8,840 nt of DNA from Bacteroidota bacterium (lineage in GTDB: Bacteria; Bacteroidota; Bacteroidia; Chitinophagales; Chitinophagaceae): assembly GCA_023429365.1 (NCBI GenBank), contig JAEYVW010000240.1, forward strand, positions 1-8,840. The letters run 5' to 3'. Both the position numbers and the translations under genes were made by a program. Numbering within the stretch: the stretch's first letter is position 1; every line of letters starts with the position of its first letter. Below are positions 1 to 6,610 of the stretch, piece after piece. The notes beneath the pieces are model-generated. The model saw only the letters and a program-made list of their open reading frames with translations. It did no database searches and was not told where the DNA came from.

Positions 1-106
1 CAAGCACAGCGAAAGCCGTTTTCGTGATAAAATCTGCTACGTAGAACAGGACCTGATGCGAATACTTCGCTGTGTCCGCAGTGTGCGCTGTGGTATCCTG
101 ACACAT
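1..106 (-). CDS. Unidentified protein, N-terminal 35 codons only (runs off left edge)
   Basis: An open frame begins at ATG (106-104) and stays open to the window edge, giving 35 codons. The peptide starts MCQDTTAHTADTAKYSH and continues into a hydrophobic stretch (VLFYVADFITKTAFAVL, residues 19-35), which could be the start of a membrane segment or a buried helix. An in-frame TGA lies four codons upstream, so this ATG is the only reasonable start. A Bacteroidota-type promoter match sits 23 nt before it, the main reason to believe the gene is real. I do not recognise the family. The short length makes the call tentative; a chance open frame is the alternative. Confidence 0.42.
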   Translation of the reverse strand, partial: MCQDTTAHTADTAKYSHQVLFYVADFITKTAFAVL

Positions 107-129
107 CGATACATTTCAACTACGGCCAG

Positions 130-164
130 CAAAAGTAAGAGTCTCCAGAAAAAAATAAAGCAAA
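130..164 (-). promoter_or_regulatory. Bacteroidota-type promoter for the left-edge gene
   Basis: On the minus strand TACTTTTG (137-130) matches the -7 consensus TAnnTTTG exactly. TTTG (164-161) lies 23 nt upstream, at the upper end of the range accepted for the -33 element. The -7 box ends 23 nt before the ATG at 106, implying a very short leader. The motif match is seen; promoter activity is inferred. Confidence 0.45.
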
Positions 165-263
165 GCCCCTGTAAATGTAAAAGTCATAGATGCCGCGCGG
201 GTCAAAGGTTCTGACAACTATCCAAGATTTTATTCCGGACAGCAATGATTACTAACTACAAAC

Positions 264-356
264 CCCTGCTGCACCTGCGTCAGACGAGGACGTCAGACGC
301 TTTTTGGACTCCCTGCTGCACCTGCGTCAGATGAGGACGTCAGACGCTTCTTGACT
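264..356 (-). repeat. Two tandem copies of a 46-47 bp REP-like hairpin unit downstream of kup
   Basis: Copy 1 (264-310) and copy 2 (311-356) are near identical, with one C/T change at 333 inside the hairpin and small changes in the T-rich tail. Each holds a 24-nt hairpin (277-300 and 324-347). Read in the kup sense direction its arms are GCGTC then GACG, with a TCCT loop and matching arms CGTC then GACGC, and a T-T mismatch between the two stem halves. GGAG lies 7-8 nt before each hairpin (358-355 and 312-309). The linker AGGTGCAGCAG follows each hairpin. A third copy lies after dsbD at 8594-8617 in the same gene-relative orientation. No coding potential is seen. It may also help end kup transcription, but there is no convincing U-tract. 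Confidence 0.8.
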
Positions 357-383
357 CCCGACTCCCGACTATCGCTCCCGACT
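357..383 (-). repeat. Heptamer array (AGTCGGG) starting at the kup stop codon
   Basis: On the kup strand AGTCGGG occurs at 383-377, then a 6-nt degenerate unit, then AGTCGGG at 370-364 and 363-357. The kup TAG stop (384-382) is made of one T plus the first AG of the first heptamer. The array leads directly into the hairpin repeats at 264-356. The same unit in the same position relative to the stop codon occurs after dsbD. Confidence 0.75.
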
Positions 384-2355
384 AGTCTTCCACTCTTTTC
401 AGTCTCAGGCTCGTAACGGGTGCTACGATCAGCGGGAATTTTTCCACTGTAACATTCGCAACGTCGAGACCGAAACCTTTTTCCTCAGACAGGCTGTGTT
501 CCTTCAGCCAGAAATGCAGTTTCATGATCACCCGCTCAATAAAAGGCAGCTCGTTGTCCTGGCTCAGGTATTTTTCCATCACCATAAACTGAAAATCGCC
601 AACCGTGTTGCTGCTGGCAAGGCTTTCATAACGACTGATAATATTCACTTCTTTGTTGGCCACCAGGTCCTCCACCACTTTTCGGAACATCAGGTTGATC
701 CGCGGTTCCATTCTGAATCCAAGTCGGAAATCGATACGGATGATATCGTTTGGAATGATATGTTCCACCTTGTATTCGGAAGTATATGGATCATCAAGTG
801 TGTCGACGTGTACAAACCAATAGATATCCGCCCGCTTTGGTTTTTTGTTCAGTATGGAATAAATGATCTTGTGTTCGATCTCTTTCGGATTGTTGGCACT
901 GGTAAGGTAAACCAGGTGCGTTGCGTATTTGGGAATGGCTTTGTCGTTACTTAATTCCTGGATCTTGGGAATATAATGCTCCATCCGCACAAACTCCACA
1001 TAGCGGTTTTTAATCTTCCTGGCGCGATACCATACATACATGATCGTAAACATGAAGCCGCCGATCAATAAAGTGATATAACCACCATGAACAAATTTAT
1101 CCATCAATGCCACAAAATAAACGCCCTCCACAATCAGGTAACCCACCAGGAAAATATAGATCTTATATTTTTTATAGCGGTGTAATACAAGGTAATTGGC
1201 AAAAAGCATAGTGGTGGCAAGCATGGTGACGATGATAGCCAGTCCATAAGCTGCCTCCATGGCGGATGATTTTCTGAAATACAAAACAATGCCTACGCAG
1301 CCGATATACAGCAGGAGATTGATCCCGGGAATAAATAGCTGTCCTTTTTCTTCAGAAGGGTAACGTATTTTCATTTTTGGCCATAGGTTGAGTCGCATGG
1401 CCTCACTGATCAGCGTAAATGCCCCTGAGATCATGGCCTGGCTGGCGATGATTGCGGCCGTGGTAGCGATCACAACGCCGGGAATGATAAACCATTCCGG
1501 CATGAGATCGTAAAAGGCATTGATGCCCATCGTTTTCCTGATCTCGGGAGTAATTTGTAAACCGGTATGCTCGGAAAGCAGGTAAGCTCCCTGTCCGAAA
1601 TAATTAATCAGCAGACAGGTCTTGACGTAGATCCAGGAGTTCCTGATATTTCCTTTCCCGCAATGCCCGAGATCACTATAGAGCGCTTCCGCTCCTGTAG
1701 TACAAAGGAAAACAGCCCCCAGTAGCCAGAATCCCTGTGGGTAGGTCCTTAGAAACTCGATCGCATAGTAGGGACTGAGTGATCTAAAAATACTAAGATC
1801 ATCGAAAACATGTATCCCGCCCAGAATGGCCAGCATGGTAAACCAGGTGAGCATGATGGGTCCGAATATCTTACCGATCGATGCCGTTCCAAATTGTTGC
1901 AGGAAAAAGAATAATGACAGGATGATCAAAACAATGATGACCAGTGCATCATCGGTTATACCACGAAGCGCCGGCAACTTACCCAATCCTTCCACTGCGG
2001 AGGTGATCGAAATAGGAGGGGTGATAATTCCGTCGGCCAGCAACGCTGCACCGCCAAGCATAGCCGGCACCACCAGCCATTTTCTTCTCCTTCTCACCAG
2101 GGCATAAAGCGCGAATGTGCCACCCTCCCCGCGGTTGTCGGCCCGGAGTATTAGGATCACATACTTGATAGTAGTTTGTAAAGTGAGCGTCCAGATGATG
2201 CAGGAAAGCGTACCCAGGATCAGTGATTCGTCGATCACCCGGTTGCTGATGATCGCGTTAAATACATAAAGGGGGGATGTTCCAATATCACCGTAAATAA
2301 TTCCTAAAGCTATGAGTAGTCCCGCTGCTGTGACTTTATTAGTCGGTATTTTCAC
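382..2355 (-). CDS. kup: Kup-family potassium uptake protein
   Basis: This 657-residue inner-membrane transporter belongs to the KUP/HAK/KT family, which imports K+ (proton symport in the characterised bacterial members). The N-terminus carries the family signature GDIGTSPLY (residues 22-30), followed by RADNRGEGGTFALYAL (71-86) and LADGIITPPIS (106-116), all hallmarks of the pore domain. About twelve hydrophobic segments fill residues 10-445, and a hydrophilic cytoplasmic C-terminal domain of about 210 residues follows. Length is close to E. coli Kup (622). The start is GTG at 2355; an in-frame TAA four codons upstream leaves no earlier start and the first helix would be lost with a later one. 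The gene stands alone and is divergent from 2594. Its TAG stop overlaps the first heptamer of a repeat array. No riboswitch is apparent in its leader. Confidence 0.97.
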   Translation of the reverse strand: MKIPTNKVTAAGLLIALGIIYGDIGTSPLYVFNAIISNRVIDESLILGTLSCIIWTLTLQTTIKYVILILRADNRGEGGTFALYALVRRRRKWLVVPAMLGGAALLADGIITPPISITSAVEGLGKLPALRGITDDALVIIVLIILSLFFFLQQFGTASIGKIFGPIMLTWFTMLAILGGIHVFDDLSIFRSLSPYYAIEFLRTYPQGFWLLGAVFLCTTGAEALYSDLGHCGKGNIRNSWIYVKTCLLINYFGQGAYLLSEHTGLQITPEIRKTMGINAFYDLMPEWFIIPGVVIATTAAIIASQAMISGAFTLISEAMRLNLWPKMKIRYPSEEKGQLFIPGINLLLYIGCVGIVLYFRKSSAMEAAYGLAIIVTMLATTMLFANYLVLHRYKKYKIYIFLVGYLIVEGVYFVALMDKFVHGGYITLLIGGFMFTIMYVWYRARKIKNRYVEFVRMEHYIPKIQELSNDKAIPKYATHLVYLTSANNPKEIEHKIIYSILNKKPKRADIYWFVHVDTLDDPYTSEYKVEHIIPNDIIRIDFRLGFRMEPRINLMFRKVVEDLVANKEVNIISRYESLASSNTVGDFQFMVMEKYLSQDNELPFIERVIMKLHFWLKEHSLSEEKGFGLDVANVTVEKFPLIVAPVTSLRLKRVED

Positions 2356-2408
2356 GAACTGAAGTTAATAGATTCTGGTAGGTATCATTAATTCCTTGGC
2401 ACTGCCTG

Positions 2409-2416
2409 CAAAGGTA
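2409..2416 (-). promoter_or_regulatory. Probable kup -7 promoter box
   Basis: TACCTTTG on the minus strand (2416-2409) fits TAnnTTTG exactly and lies 53 nt before the kup GTG. No clear TTG is present at the expected -33 distance, so only the -7 half is supported. Confidence 0.4.
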
Positions 2417-2563
2417 TAAGCAAAAACTAATTATAACGATTGACCTGTTAAAAGATTATCACCAAACCGGATGCAGCAATTTCACATGCAACTGAACGTT
2501 TGTGTTATTGGTCTTTTAAACCCGCGACTTTAAATTAACTGCTCATTTTTGGGGAAGCGTTCT

Positions 2564-2571
2564 TAACTTTA
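2564..2571 (+). promoter_or_regulatory. Possible -7 promoter box for the 2594 gene
   Basis: TAACTTTA differs from TAnnTTTG only in the last base and ends 22 nt before the ATG at 2594, a distance like that of the other promoters here. No good -33 TTG is found at 19-23 nt. It is a weak match supported mainly by position. Confidence 0.3.
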
Positions 2572-2593
2572 ATATGCAAAAAATCAGATTATT

Positions 2594-4120
2594 ATGTACA
2601 AAAGGGGTTTGTTTTTGTCGGTGTTGGCTTTAGTGTTCGCGTCGTTTTCCCTGGAGGCGCAGCGGCTTGTTTATTCTGAGCCTGGTAAAGACGATACCCG
2701 AAGGCTCAACTTTGAGATCATCGGTAAGATCAATAATAATTTTCTTATCTATAAAAATATCCGGAATAAGAACTGGATCTCAATTCTGGACAACGACATG
2801 AGGGAGGTTGCCAGTGTAGAACAGGATTATCTTCCGGATAATGACAGGGTGATCAATGTCGACTTTTTCCCATATACGGATTTTGCGTATATGATCTACC
2901 AGTACCGGAAAAGGAATATTATCTACTGTGTCGCCGCCAAAATCGATGGCAATGGAAATAAAATGAGTGAATTGGTGGAATTAGATACCACACAGGTGAA
3001 TTTCGGCGCCGATAATAAGATATATTCTGTGCTGACAAGCGAGGATAAGAGCAAGATCATGGTGTTCAAGATCAACAGTAAGAATAAAAAGCTTTATGTG
3101 ATTACTAGTTTGTTGCTCGATGACAAACTCAATGAGATCAAGAGGAGCCGACTTAGTATGCCTATGGACGACCGGAATGACTACCTGAATGAATTCCAGC
3201 TCGACAATGATGGTGACCTGATCTTTACAAAGTTTGACCGCGTGAATAATGAAAATATCGGGAACGCCTCTTTGATCATCAAGTATGCCCGGTCCGATAG
3301 TTTCCTGGTAAAAGAACTGGATACCCAGAAAAAATATCTTGATGAGATACGGATAAAACCTGATAATTATAATAAACGCTATTTCGTTACATCTTTTTAT
3401 TACAAGCAAAGAAGGGGAAATATCGACGGGTATTATTTTTATATATGGGATAAGCAGAGTGCCCAGCCTGTTGTGGAAGATACGGTCAGCTTTAGCGAAG
3501 AACTAAGACGGGAGGCCCGTGGAAATTCCAGTATGAGAACGGCTTTCAATGATTATTTTATCCGGAATATCATCACGAGAAGGGATGGCGGTTTCCTTAT
3601 CAGCAGCGAGGCTTATTATACCACATCGCGTGGTGGCGGATGGAATCGCTGGAACAACCTGTATGGTTCGCCTTTCCTGCGCACTTACGATTACTATTAT
3701 TATTCGCCATATTCTTATAATAGTTTATGGGGCAATCGCTGGAATTATGGTCAGAACGTAAGGTATCAGGCCGATAATATCGCGGTGATGTCGTTTGATA
3801 AGTACGGGAAACGCGAATGGAGCAGCATTATATCAAAAGAGCAGTTCGATGACCAGTCAGATGAATTGTTGTCGTACCAGATCATGAATACAGGTGGAGA
3901 ATTGCATTTTCTCTTCAACAACCTGGAAAGAAGAGCCAACCTGCTAAATGATTTCAGCCTGACGCCTGATGGGAAGATCACACGCAATCCTACTTTGAAA
4001 AATCTCGATCGTGGATACGAACTGATGCCGAAGTTTGCCAAACAGGTTAGTGCGCGGCAGGTGATAATACCCTGTATTTACAGAAATTATATTTGTTTTG
4101 CAAAACTTGAATATAACTGA
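2594..4120 (+). CDS. Secreted protein of unknown function with Tyr/Trp-rich insert
   Basis: This 508-residue protein has a classic Sec signal peptide (MYKRG, hydrophobic core LFLSVLALVFASF, likely cleavage after LEA at residue 22), so it is exported to the periplasm or outer membrane. I do not recognise the family. The mature part alternates short hydrophobic strands with Asn/Asp-rich turns (for example residues 40-115 and 200-290), suggesting an all-beta, possibly propeller-like fold; that is inference. Residues 341-391 are strikingly rich in Tyr, Trp, Gly and Asn, including DYYYYSPYSY and two related segments, GGWNRWNNLYG and LWGNRWNYGQ. There is no lipobox and no obvious type IX sorting domain. 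The ATG is followed at once by the signal peptide, supporting the start. The DUF6427-like gene begins 23 nt after its TGA, so the two are probably co-transcribed and may act together at the envelope. Confidence 0.85.
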   Translation: MYKRGLFLSVLALVFASFSLEAQRLVYSEPGKDDTRRLNFEIIGKINNNFLIYKNIRNKNWISILDNDMREVASVEQDYLPDNDRVINVDFFPYTDFAYMIYQYRKRNIIYCVAAKIDGNGNKMSELVELDTTQVNFGADNKIYSVLTSEDKSKIMVFKINSKNKKLYVITSLLLDDKLNEIKRSRLSMPMDDRNDYLNEFQLDNDGDLIFTKFDRVNNENIGNASLIIKYARSDSFLVKELDTQKKYLDEIRIKPDNYNKRYFVTSFYYKQRRGNIDGYYFYIWDKQSAQPVVEDTVSFSEELRREARGNSSMRTAFNDYFIRNIITRRDGGFLISSEAYYTTSRGGGWNRWNNLYGSPFLRTYDYYYYSPYSYNSLWGNRWNYGQNVRYQADNIAVMSFDKYGKREWSSIISKEQFDDQSDELLSYQIMNTGGELHFLFNNLERRANLLNDFSLTPDGKITRNPTLKNLDRGYELMPKFAKQVSARQVIIPCIYRNYICFAKLEYN

Positions 4121-4143
4121 ATGAAGAAGTAATTTCCATATCC

Positions 4144-5133
4144 GTGATCGCAATATTTAGACAGAAAAACCCAGCTAACCTGCTCCTCCTCCTGATAACA
4201 GGGTTACTAATCAAGTTACCTATGTTTATGGAGCCGCATGTGCCTATTGTGCGGCAAAGCGATGGTATCCTTTACGAGGCAATCGTTGATTTTTTTAATG
4301 GAATGGCAGGGACTTCGCCGATCATGTACCCTGTTCTAGCCTTTATTTTACTCATCACCCAGGCCATTATGATCACGCGGTTTATCAATAACCAGCGCAT
4401 GATGAATAAGCCCAACTATCTGGCGGGAATAGCTTACCTGCTCATCACATCTCTTTTACCTGAATGGAATTATTTTTCATCACCGCTTATTTGTAACACG
4501 ATTTTATTATACATTCTGTCTGCCTTATTTGGCGTATATAATAAGCCCAACGCAAAAGGCAGTATTTTCAATATTGGCCTGGCATTGGGTATTGCCGCTT
4601 ACCTGTTTATTTCGTCGCTCACGTTTGTAATCTGGGTTTTTCTGGCCCTGGCAGTGATGCGTCCTATCCGGTTAAATGAATGGCTGATCTGTTTGCTGGG
4701 TATCACCACACCATTCTATTTCTACGCGATCTACACTTTTGTTGCGGGCGATTTTGGCTGGGATCAGTTTGTACCGCTTATTCAACTGGGTTTTCCATCC
4801 TTGAAGCAGTCGGCCTGGCTGGGAGCCAGTATTTTCCTGATCCTGGTGCCGTTCCTCGCCGGCGGGTATTATGTGCAGGAGAATCTCAGGCGAATGCTGA
4901 TCAATGTCAGAAAGGGATGGAGTCTCCTGCTACTGTACCTGCTCACTGCCCTGCTTTTGCCTTTTGTCAATACCAGCGACACTTTTGAAAACTGGATCAT
5001 GGCGATGGTGCCGATGGCTGCGTTTCACGGTTTTGGCTACCTCCATTCTACTCTCCGTATTTTCCCACTTTTATTATTCTGGCTCACTGTGGCATTTATT
5101 ATTACTTATCAATACTATGGTCCGGGGTGGTAG
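4144..5133 (+). CDS. DUF6427-like multi-spanning inner-membrane protein
   Basis: The 329-residue product is almost entirely hydrophobic, with about nine to ten predicted membrane helices (roughly 12-28, 57-80, 93-106, 113-132, 142-171, 178-200, 225-245, 259-275, 284-300, 305-322). The opening MIAIFRQKNPANLLLLLI, followed by a helix and a short loop ending in RQSDGILYE, is like the uncharacterised Bacteroidota family annotated DUF6427. That assignment is from memory of the family, not a search. The start is GTG: the frame is open back to 4117 but contains no ATG, and the GTG directly precedes the conserved opening. No transport or enzymatic motif is visible, so function is unknown. It follows the 2594 gene by 23 nt, implying one operon. 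Its TAG stop (5131-5133) is followed after three bases by a heptamer array. Confidence 0.85.
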   Translation: MIAIFRQKNPANLLLLLITGLLIKLPMFMEPHVPIVRQSDGILYEAIVDFFNGMAGTSPIMYPVLAFILLITQAIMITRFINNQRMMNKPNYLAGIAYLLITSLLPEWNYFSSPLICNTILLYILSALFGVYNKPNAKGSIFNIGLALGIAAYLFISSLTFVIWVFLALAVMRPIRLNEWLICLLGITTPFYFYAIYTFVAGDFGWDQFVPLIQLGFPSLKQSAWLGASIFLILVPFLAGGYYVQENLRRMLINVRKGWSLLLLYLLTALLLPFVNTSDTFENWIMAMVPMAAFHGFGYLHSTLRIFPLLLFWLTVAFIITYQYYGPGW

Positions 5134-5136
5134 AGG

Positions 5137-5199
5137 AGTTCGAAGTTCGTAGTTCGAAGTTCGAAGTTCGTAGTTCGAAGTTCGTAGTTTGTAGTTTCT
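5137..5199 (+). repeat. Nine-unit heptamer array (AGTTCGA/AGTTCGT)
   Basis: Nine uninterrupted 7-bp units lie in register: AGTTCGA at 5137, 5151, 5158 and 5172; AGTTCGT at 5144, 5165 and 5179; then AGTTTGT (5186) and AGTTTCT (5193) as decaying copies. The array starts 3 bp after the stop of the 4144 gene and ends 43 bp before the purQ -7 box. It shares the AGTNNGN frame with the AGTCGGG arrays after kup and dsbD. Many TTCGAA palindromes result at A-type unit junctions. Confidence 0.9.
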
Positions 5200-5241
5200 T
5201 CGGACTGAGAATTACTAACAAACAAACTCACGGCTGTTCTT

Positions 5242-5249
5242 TATCTTTG
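5242..5249 (+). promoter_or_regulatory. Probable purQ -7 promoter box
   Basis: TATCTTTG fits TAnnTTTG exactly and ends 19 nt before the purQ ATG. No TTG is found at the -33 distance. Together with the repeat array upstream, this suggests purQ is transcribed separately from the 4144 gene. Confidence 0.5.
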
Positions 5250-5268
5250 CAGTTCAAAATACTGATAC

Positions 5269-5943
5269 ATGAAATTTGGTGTGGTTGTTTTTCCCGGGTC
5301 TAATTGTGACAGGGATATGTATGATGCTTTGAAGTATGATCTCGGCCAGGAAGTTACTATGCTTTGGCATAAGAACAGTGACCTGGGGCAGCTTACAACG
5401 GATGATTGTATCATTCTCCCCGGTGGATTTTCATATGGCGATTATCTACGGTGTGGCGCCATCGCAAGGTTTAGCCCTGTAATGCAAAGCATCATCGAGT
5501 TTGCCAATGCCGGTGGTAAAATACTGGGTGTCTGCAATGGTTTCCAGATCCTATGCGAATCTCATTTGTTGCCGGGTGCGCTGCTTAGAAACAGCCAGCA
5601 GCAGTTCGTCTGCAAAAACGTTTTTATAAAAGATCAATCCTCCAATATTTATAAAATACCGGTGGCTCATGGCGAAGGCCGCTATTATGCCGATGAGCAG
5701 ACCCTTGCTCAGTTGGAGGCAAACGGACAGGTGATCTTCCGCTACTGTGATGAGAACGGGAAGGAAACTCCCGAGTCTAACCCCAATGGAGCCATCAACA
5801 ATATCGCAGGTATCTGCAACGAGGCCCGGAATGTTTTTGGTATGATGCCCCACCCCGAAAGGGCTTGTTCTCAGGCACTTGGCAATACCGATGGCAGGCA
5901 GATCATAAAGGATTTGCTGATGGCCGGGGTGTTGGTTAACTAA
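5269..5943 (+). CDS. purQ: Phosphoribosylformylglycinamidine synthase, glutaminase subunit PurQ
   Basis: PurQ is the class I glutamine amidotransferase subunit of FGAM synthase (step four of purine synthesis). It hydrolyses glutamine and supplies ammonia to PurL for the ATP-dependent conversion of FGAR to FGAM in the cytoplasm. The 224 residues match a stand-alone bacterial PurQ. Visible family features are the start [15 protein letters not shown], the oxyanion-region [14 protein letters not shown] (51-64), the nucleophile Cys89 in GVCNGFQ, HGEGRYY (134-140), and the His195/Glu197 pair in MPHPERA. All catalytic residues are intact. The separate small subunit implies a PurS/PurL/PurQ complex rather than the fused long PurL, with the partners outside this window. 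The ATG immediately precedes the first beta strand, and a -7 box lies 19 nt upstream. It ends with tandem stops TAA TAG. Neighbouring genes are not purine genes, so it is probably monocistronic. Confidence 0.97.
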   Translation: MKFGVVVFPGSNCDRDMYDALKYDLGQEVTMLWHKNSDLGQLTTDDCIILPGGFSYGDYLRCGAIARFSPVMQSIIEFANAGGKILGVCNGFQILCESHLLPGALLRNSQQQFVCKNVFIKDQSSNIYKIPVAHGEGRYYADEQTLAQLEANGQVIFRYCDENGKETPESNPNGAINNIAGICNEARNVFGMMPHPERACSQALGNTDGRQIIKDLLMAGVLVN

Positions 5944-5980
5944 TAGCACGCCTTTCTTTCTATTATATACAGTCTTTAAA

Positions 5981-6007
5981 AATTTCGCCCCCGGCCCTGG
6001 GGGAATT
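5981..6007 (+). terminator. Weak hairpin downstream of purQ, possible terminator
   Basis: CCCCC (5988-5992) pairs with GGGGG (5999-6003) across a GGCCCT loop, and AATT on each side (5981-5984, 6004-6007) can extend the stem past a 3-nt bulge. The following sequence has only a delayed T-rich stretch (CCTTTTATCGTTTTAT), so termination strength is doubtful. It is the only hairpin seen between purQ and the next gene. Confidence 0.35.
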
Positions 6008-6053
6008 AGCATCCTTTTATCGTTTTATAATTATTAAAACGGGAAAATCTGGT

Positions 6054-6061
6054 TAATTTTA
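6054..6061 (+). promoter_or_regulatory. Possible -7 promoter box for the small Dsb gene
   Basis: TAATTTTA differs from TAnnTTTG only at the last base and ends 22 nt before the ATG at 6084. The surrounding A/T-rich tract is promoter-like, but there is no clear -33 TTG. Confidence 0.35.
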
Positions 6062-6083
6062 CACGGTTTTATAATTTAAGGAA

Positions 6084-6542
6084 ATGAAAATCAAACCTCT
6101 ACTCGTACTTTTTTGCCTCGTCCTTGCCGGAGCAGCAGCAAACGCCCAGTTGAACCCGGTAAGCTGGTCATTTACATCAAAAAAAATTGCCGACAAAACA
6201 TATGAAGTACACCTGACCGCTACCATGGCGACAGGCTGGCATTTATATTCGCAGGTTCAACCTGAGGATGCGATTGCCATTCCCACTGGCTTTAAAATAA
6301 ATAGTAATCCTTTGCTTTCCCTGGAAGGTAATATCAGGGAATTGGGAAAAATGGAAAAGTTTCATGATAAGAAACTGGAAGTATCCGCCAACCAGTATTC
6401 CGGCAAAGTCGATTTTGTACAGGTGGTGAAACTCAAAGCCAACGCGAAAACAAATCTTACAGGCAGTGTTGAATACCAGACCTGCGATGATAAAAAATGT
6501 TTGCCGCCAAAGACAGTCAGCTTTACCGTTCCCTTAAACTAG
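6084..6542 (+). CDS. Periplasmic DsbD alpha-domain (nDsbD-like) protein with intact Cys pair
   Basis: The 152-residue product begins with a Sec signal peptide (MKIKPLLVLFCLVLAGAAANAQ, cleavage near residue 20-22; Cys11 is in the hydrophobic core and not in a lipobox). The remainder is one immunoglobulin-like domain of the DsbD N-terminal type. It has the typical SWSFTSKKIADKTYEVHLTATMATGWHLYSQ opening (in pieces 27-57) and the diagnostic YQTCDDKKCLPP near the end, with Cys134 and Cys139 as the expected redox pair. In E. coli DsbD the equivalent domain takes electrons from the thioredoxin-like domain and passes them to periplasmic partners (DsbC, DsbG, CcmG). Here it is a separate soluble protein, 68 bp upstream of a DsbD whose own copy of this domain lacks the cysteines. 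An intrinsic terminator separates the two. The ATG is preceded by AAGGAA, too close to be a normal Shine-Dalgarno. Confidence 0.88.
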   Translation: MKIKPLLVLFCLVLAGAAANAQLNPVSWSFTSKKIADKTYEVHLTATMATGWHLYSQVQPEDAIAIPTGFKINSNPLLSLEGNIRELGKMEKFHDKKLEVSANQYSGKVDFVQVVKLKANAKTNLTGSVEYQTCDDKKCLPPKTVSFTVPLN

Positions 6543-6567
6543 GCAGCAAATAGCAGAAAATAATTAG

Positions 6568-6595
6568 CGGGTTCTTTTTTAGAACCCGTTTCTTT
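6568..6595 (+). terminator. Intrinsic terminator between the two Dsb genes
   Basis: CGGGTTCT (6568-6575) pairs perfectly with AGAACCCG (6581-6588) across a five-T loop, and TTTCTTT follows. It sits 26 nt after the stop of the small Dsb gene and 23 nt before the dsbD start region at 6611. No separate promoter is evident in the remaining gap, so dsbD may depend on read-through. Confidence 0.8.
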
Positions 6596-6610
6596 ATCAA
6601 ACCGGATAAC

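Noticed and set aside
264..350. Possible CRISPR array
   Set aside because: There are only two tandem copies with no distinct spacers, and the unit recurs singly after dsbD, so this is a dispersed repeat.
496..954. Plus-strand open frame of 152 codons inside kup
   Set aside because: It is antisense to the conserved C-terminal half of kup and has no recognisable domain or promoter, so it is a shadow frame. The same applies to the frames at 1826-2107, 2981-3409, 3766-4041, 5551-6012 and 7380-8013.
2356..2593. Riboswitch (for example c-di-AMP) controlling kup
   Set aside because: The likely leader is only about 45-50 nt, too short for known K+-linked riboswitches, and no matching conserved core is visible.
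4121..4132. Mini-ORF ATG AAG AAG TAA between the 2594 and 4144 genes
   Set aside because: Three sense codons only; there is no sign of an upstream regulatory peptide beyond chance.
6071..6083. AAGGAA as a Shine-Dalgarno for the small Dsb gene
   Set aside because: It touches the start codon (two to three bases away), which is too close for normal pairing, and other genes here lack such a site.
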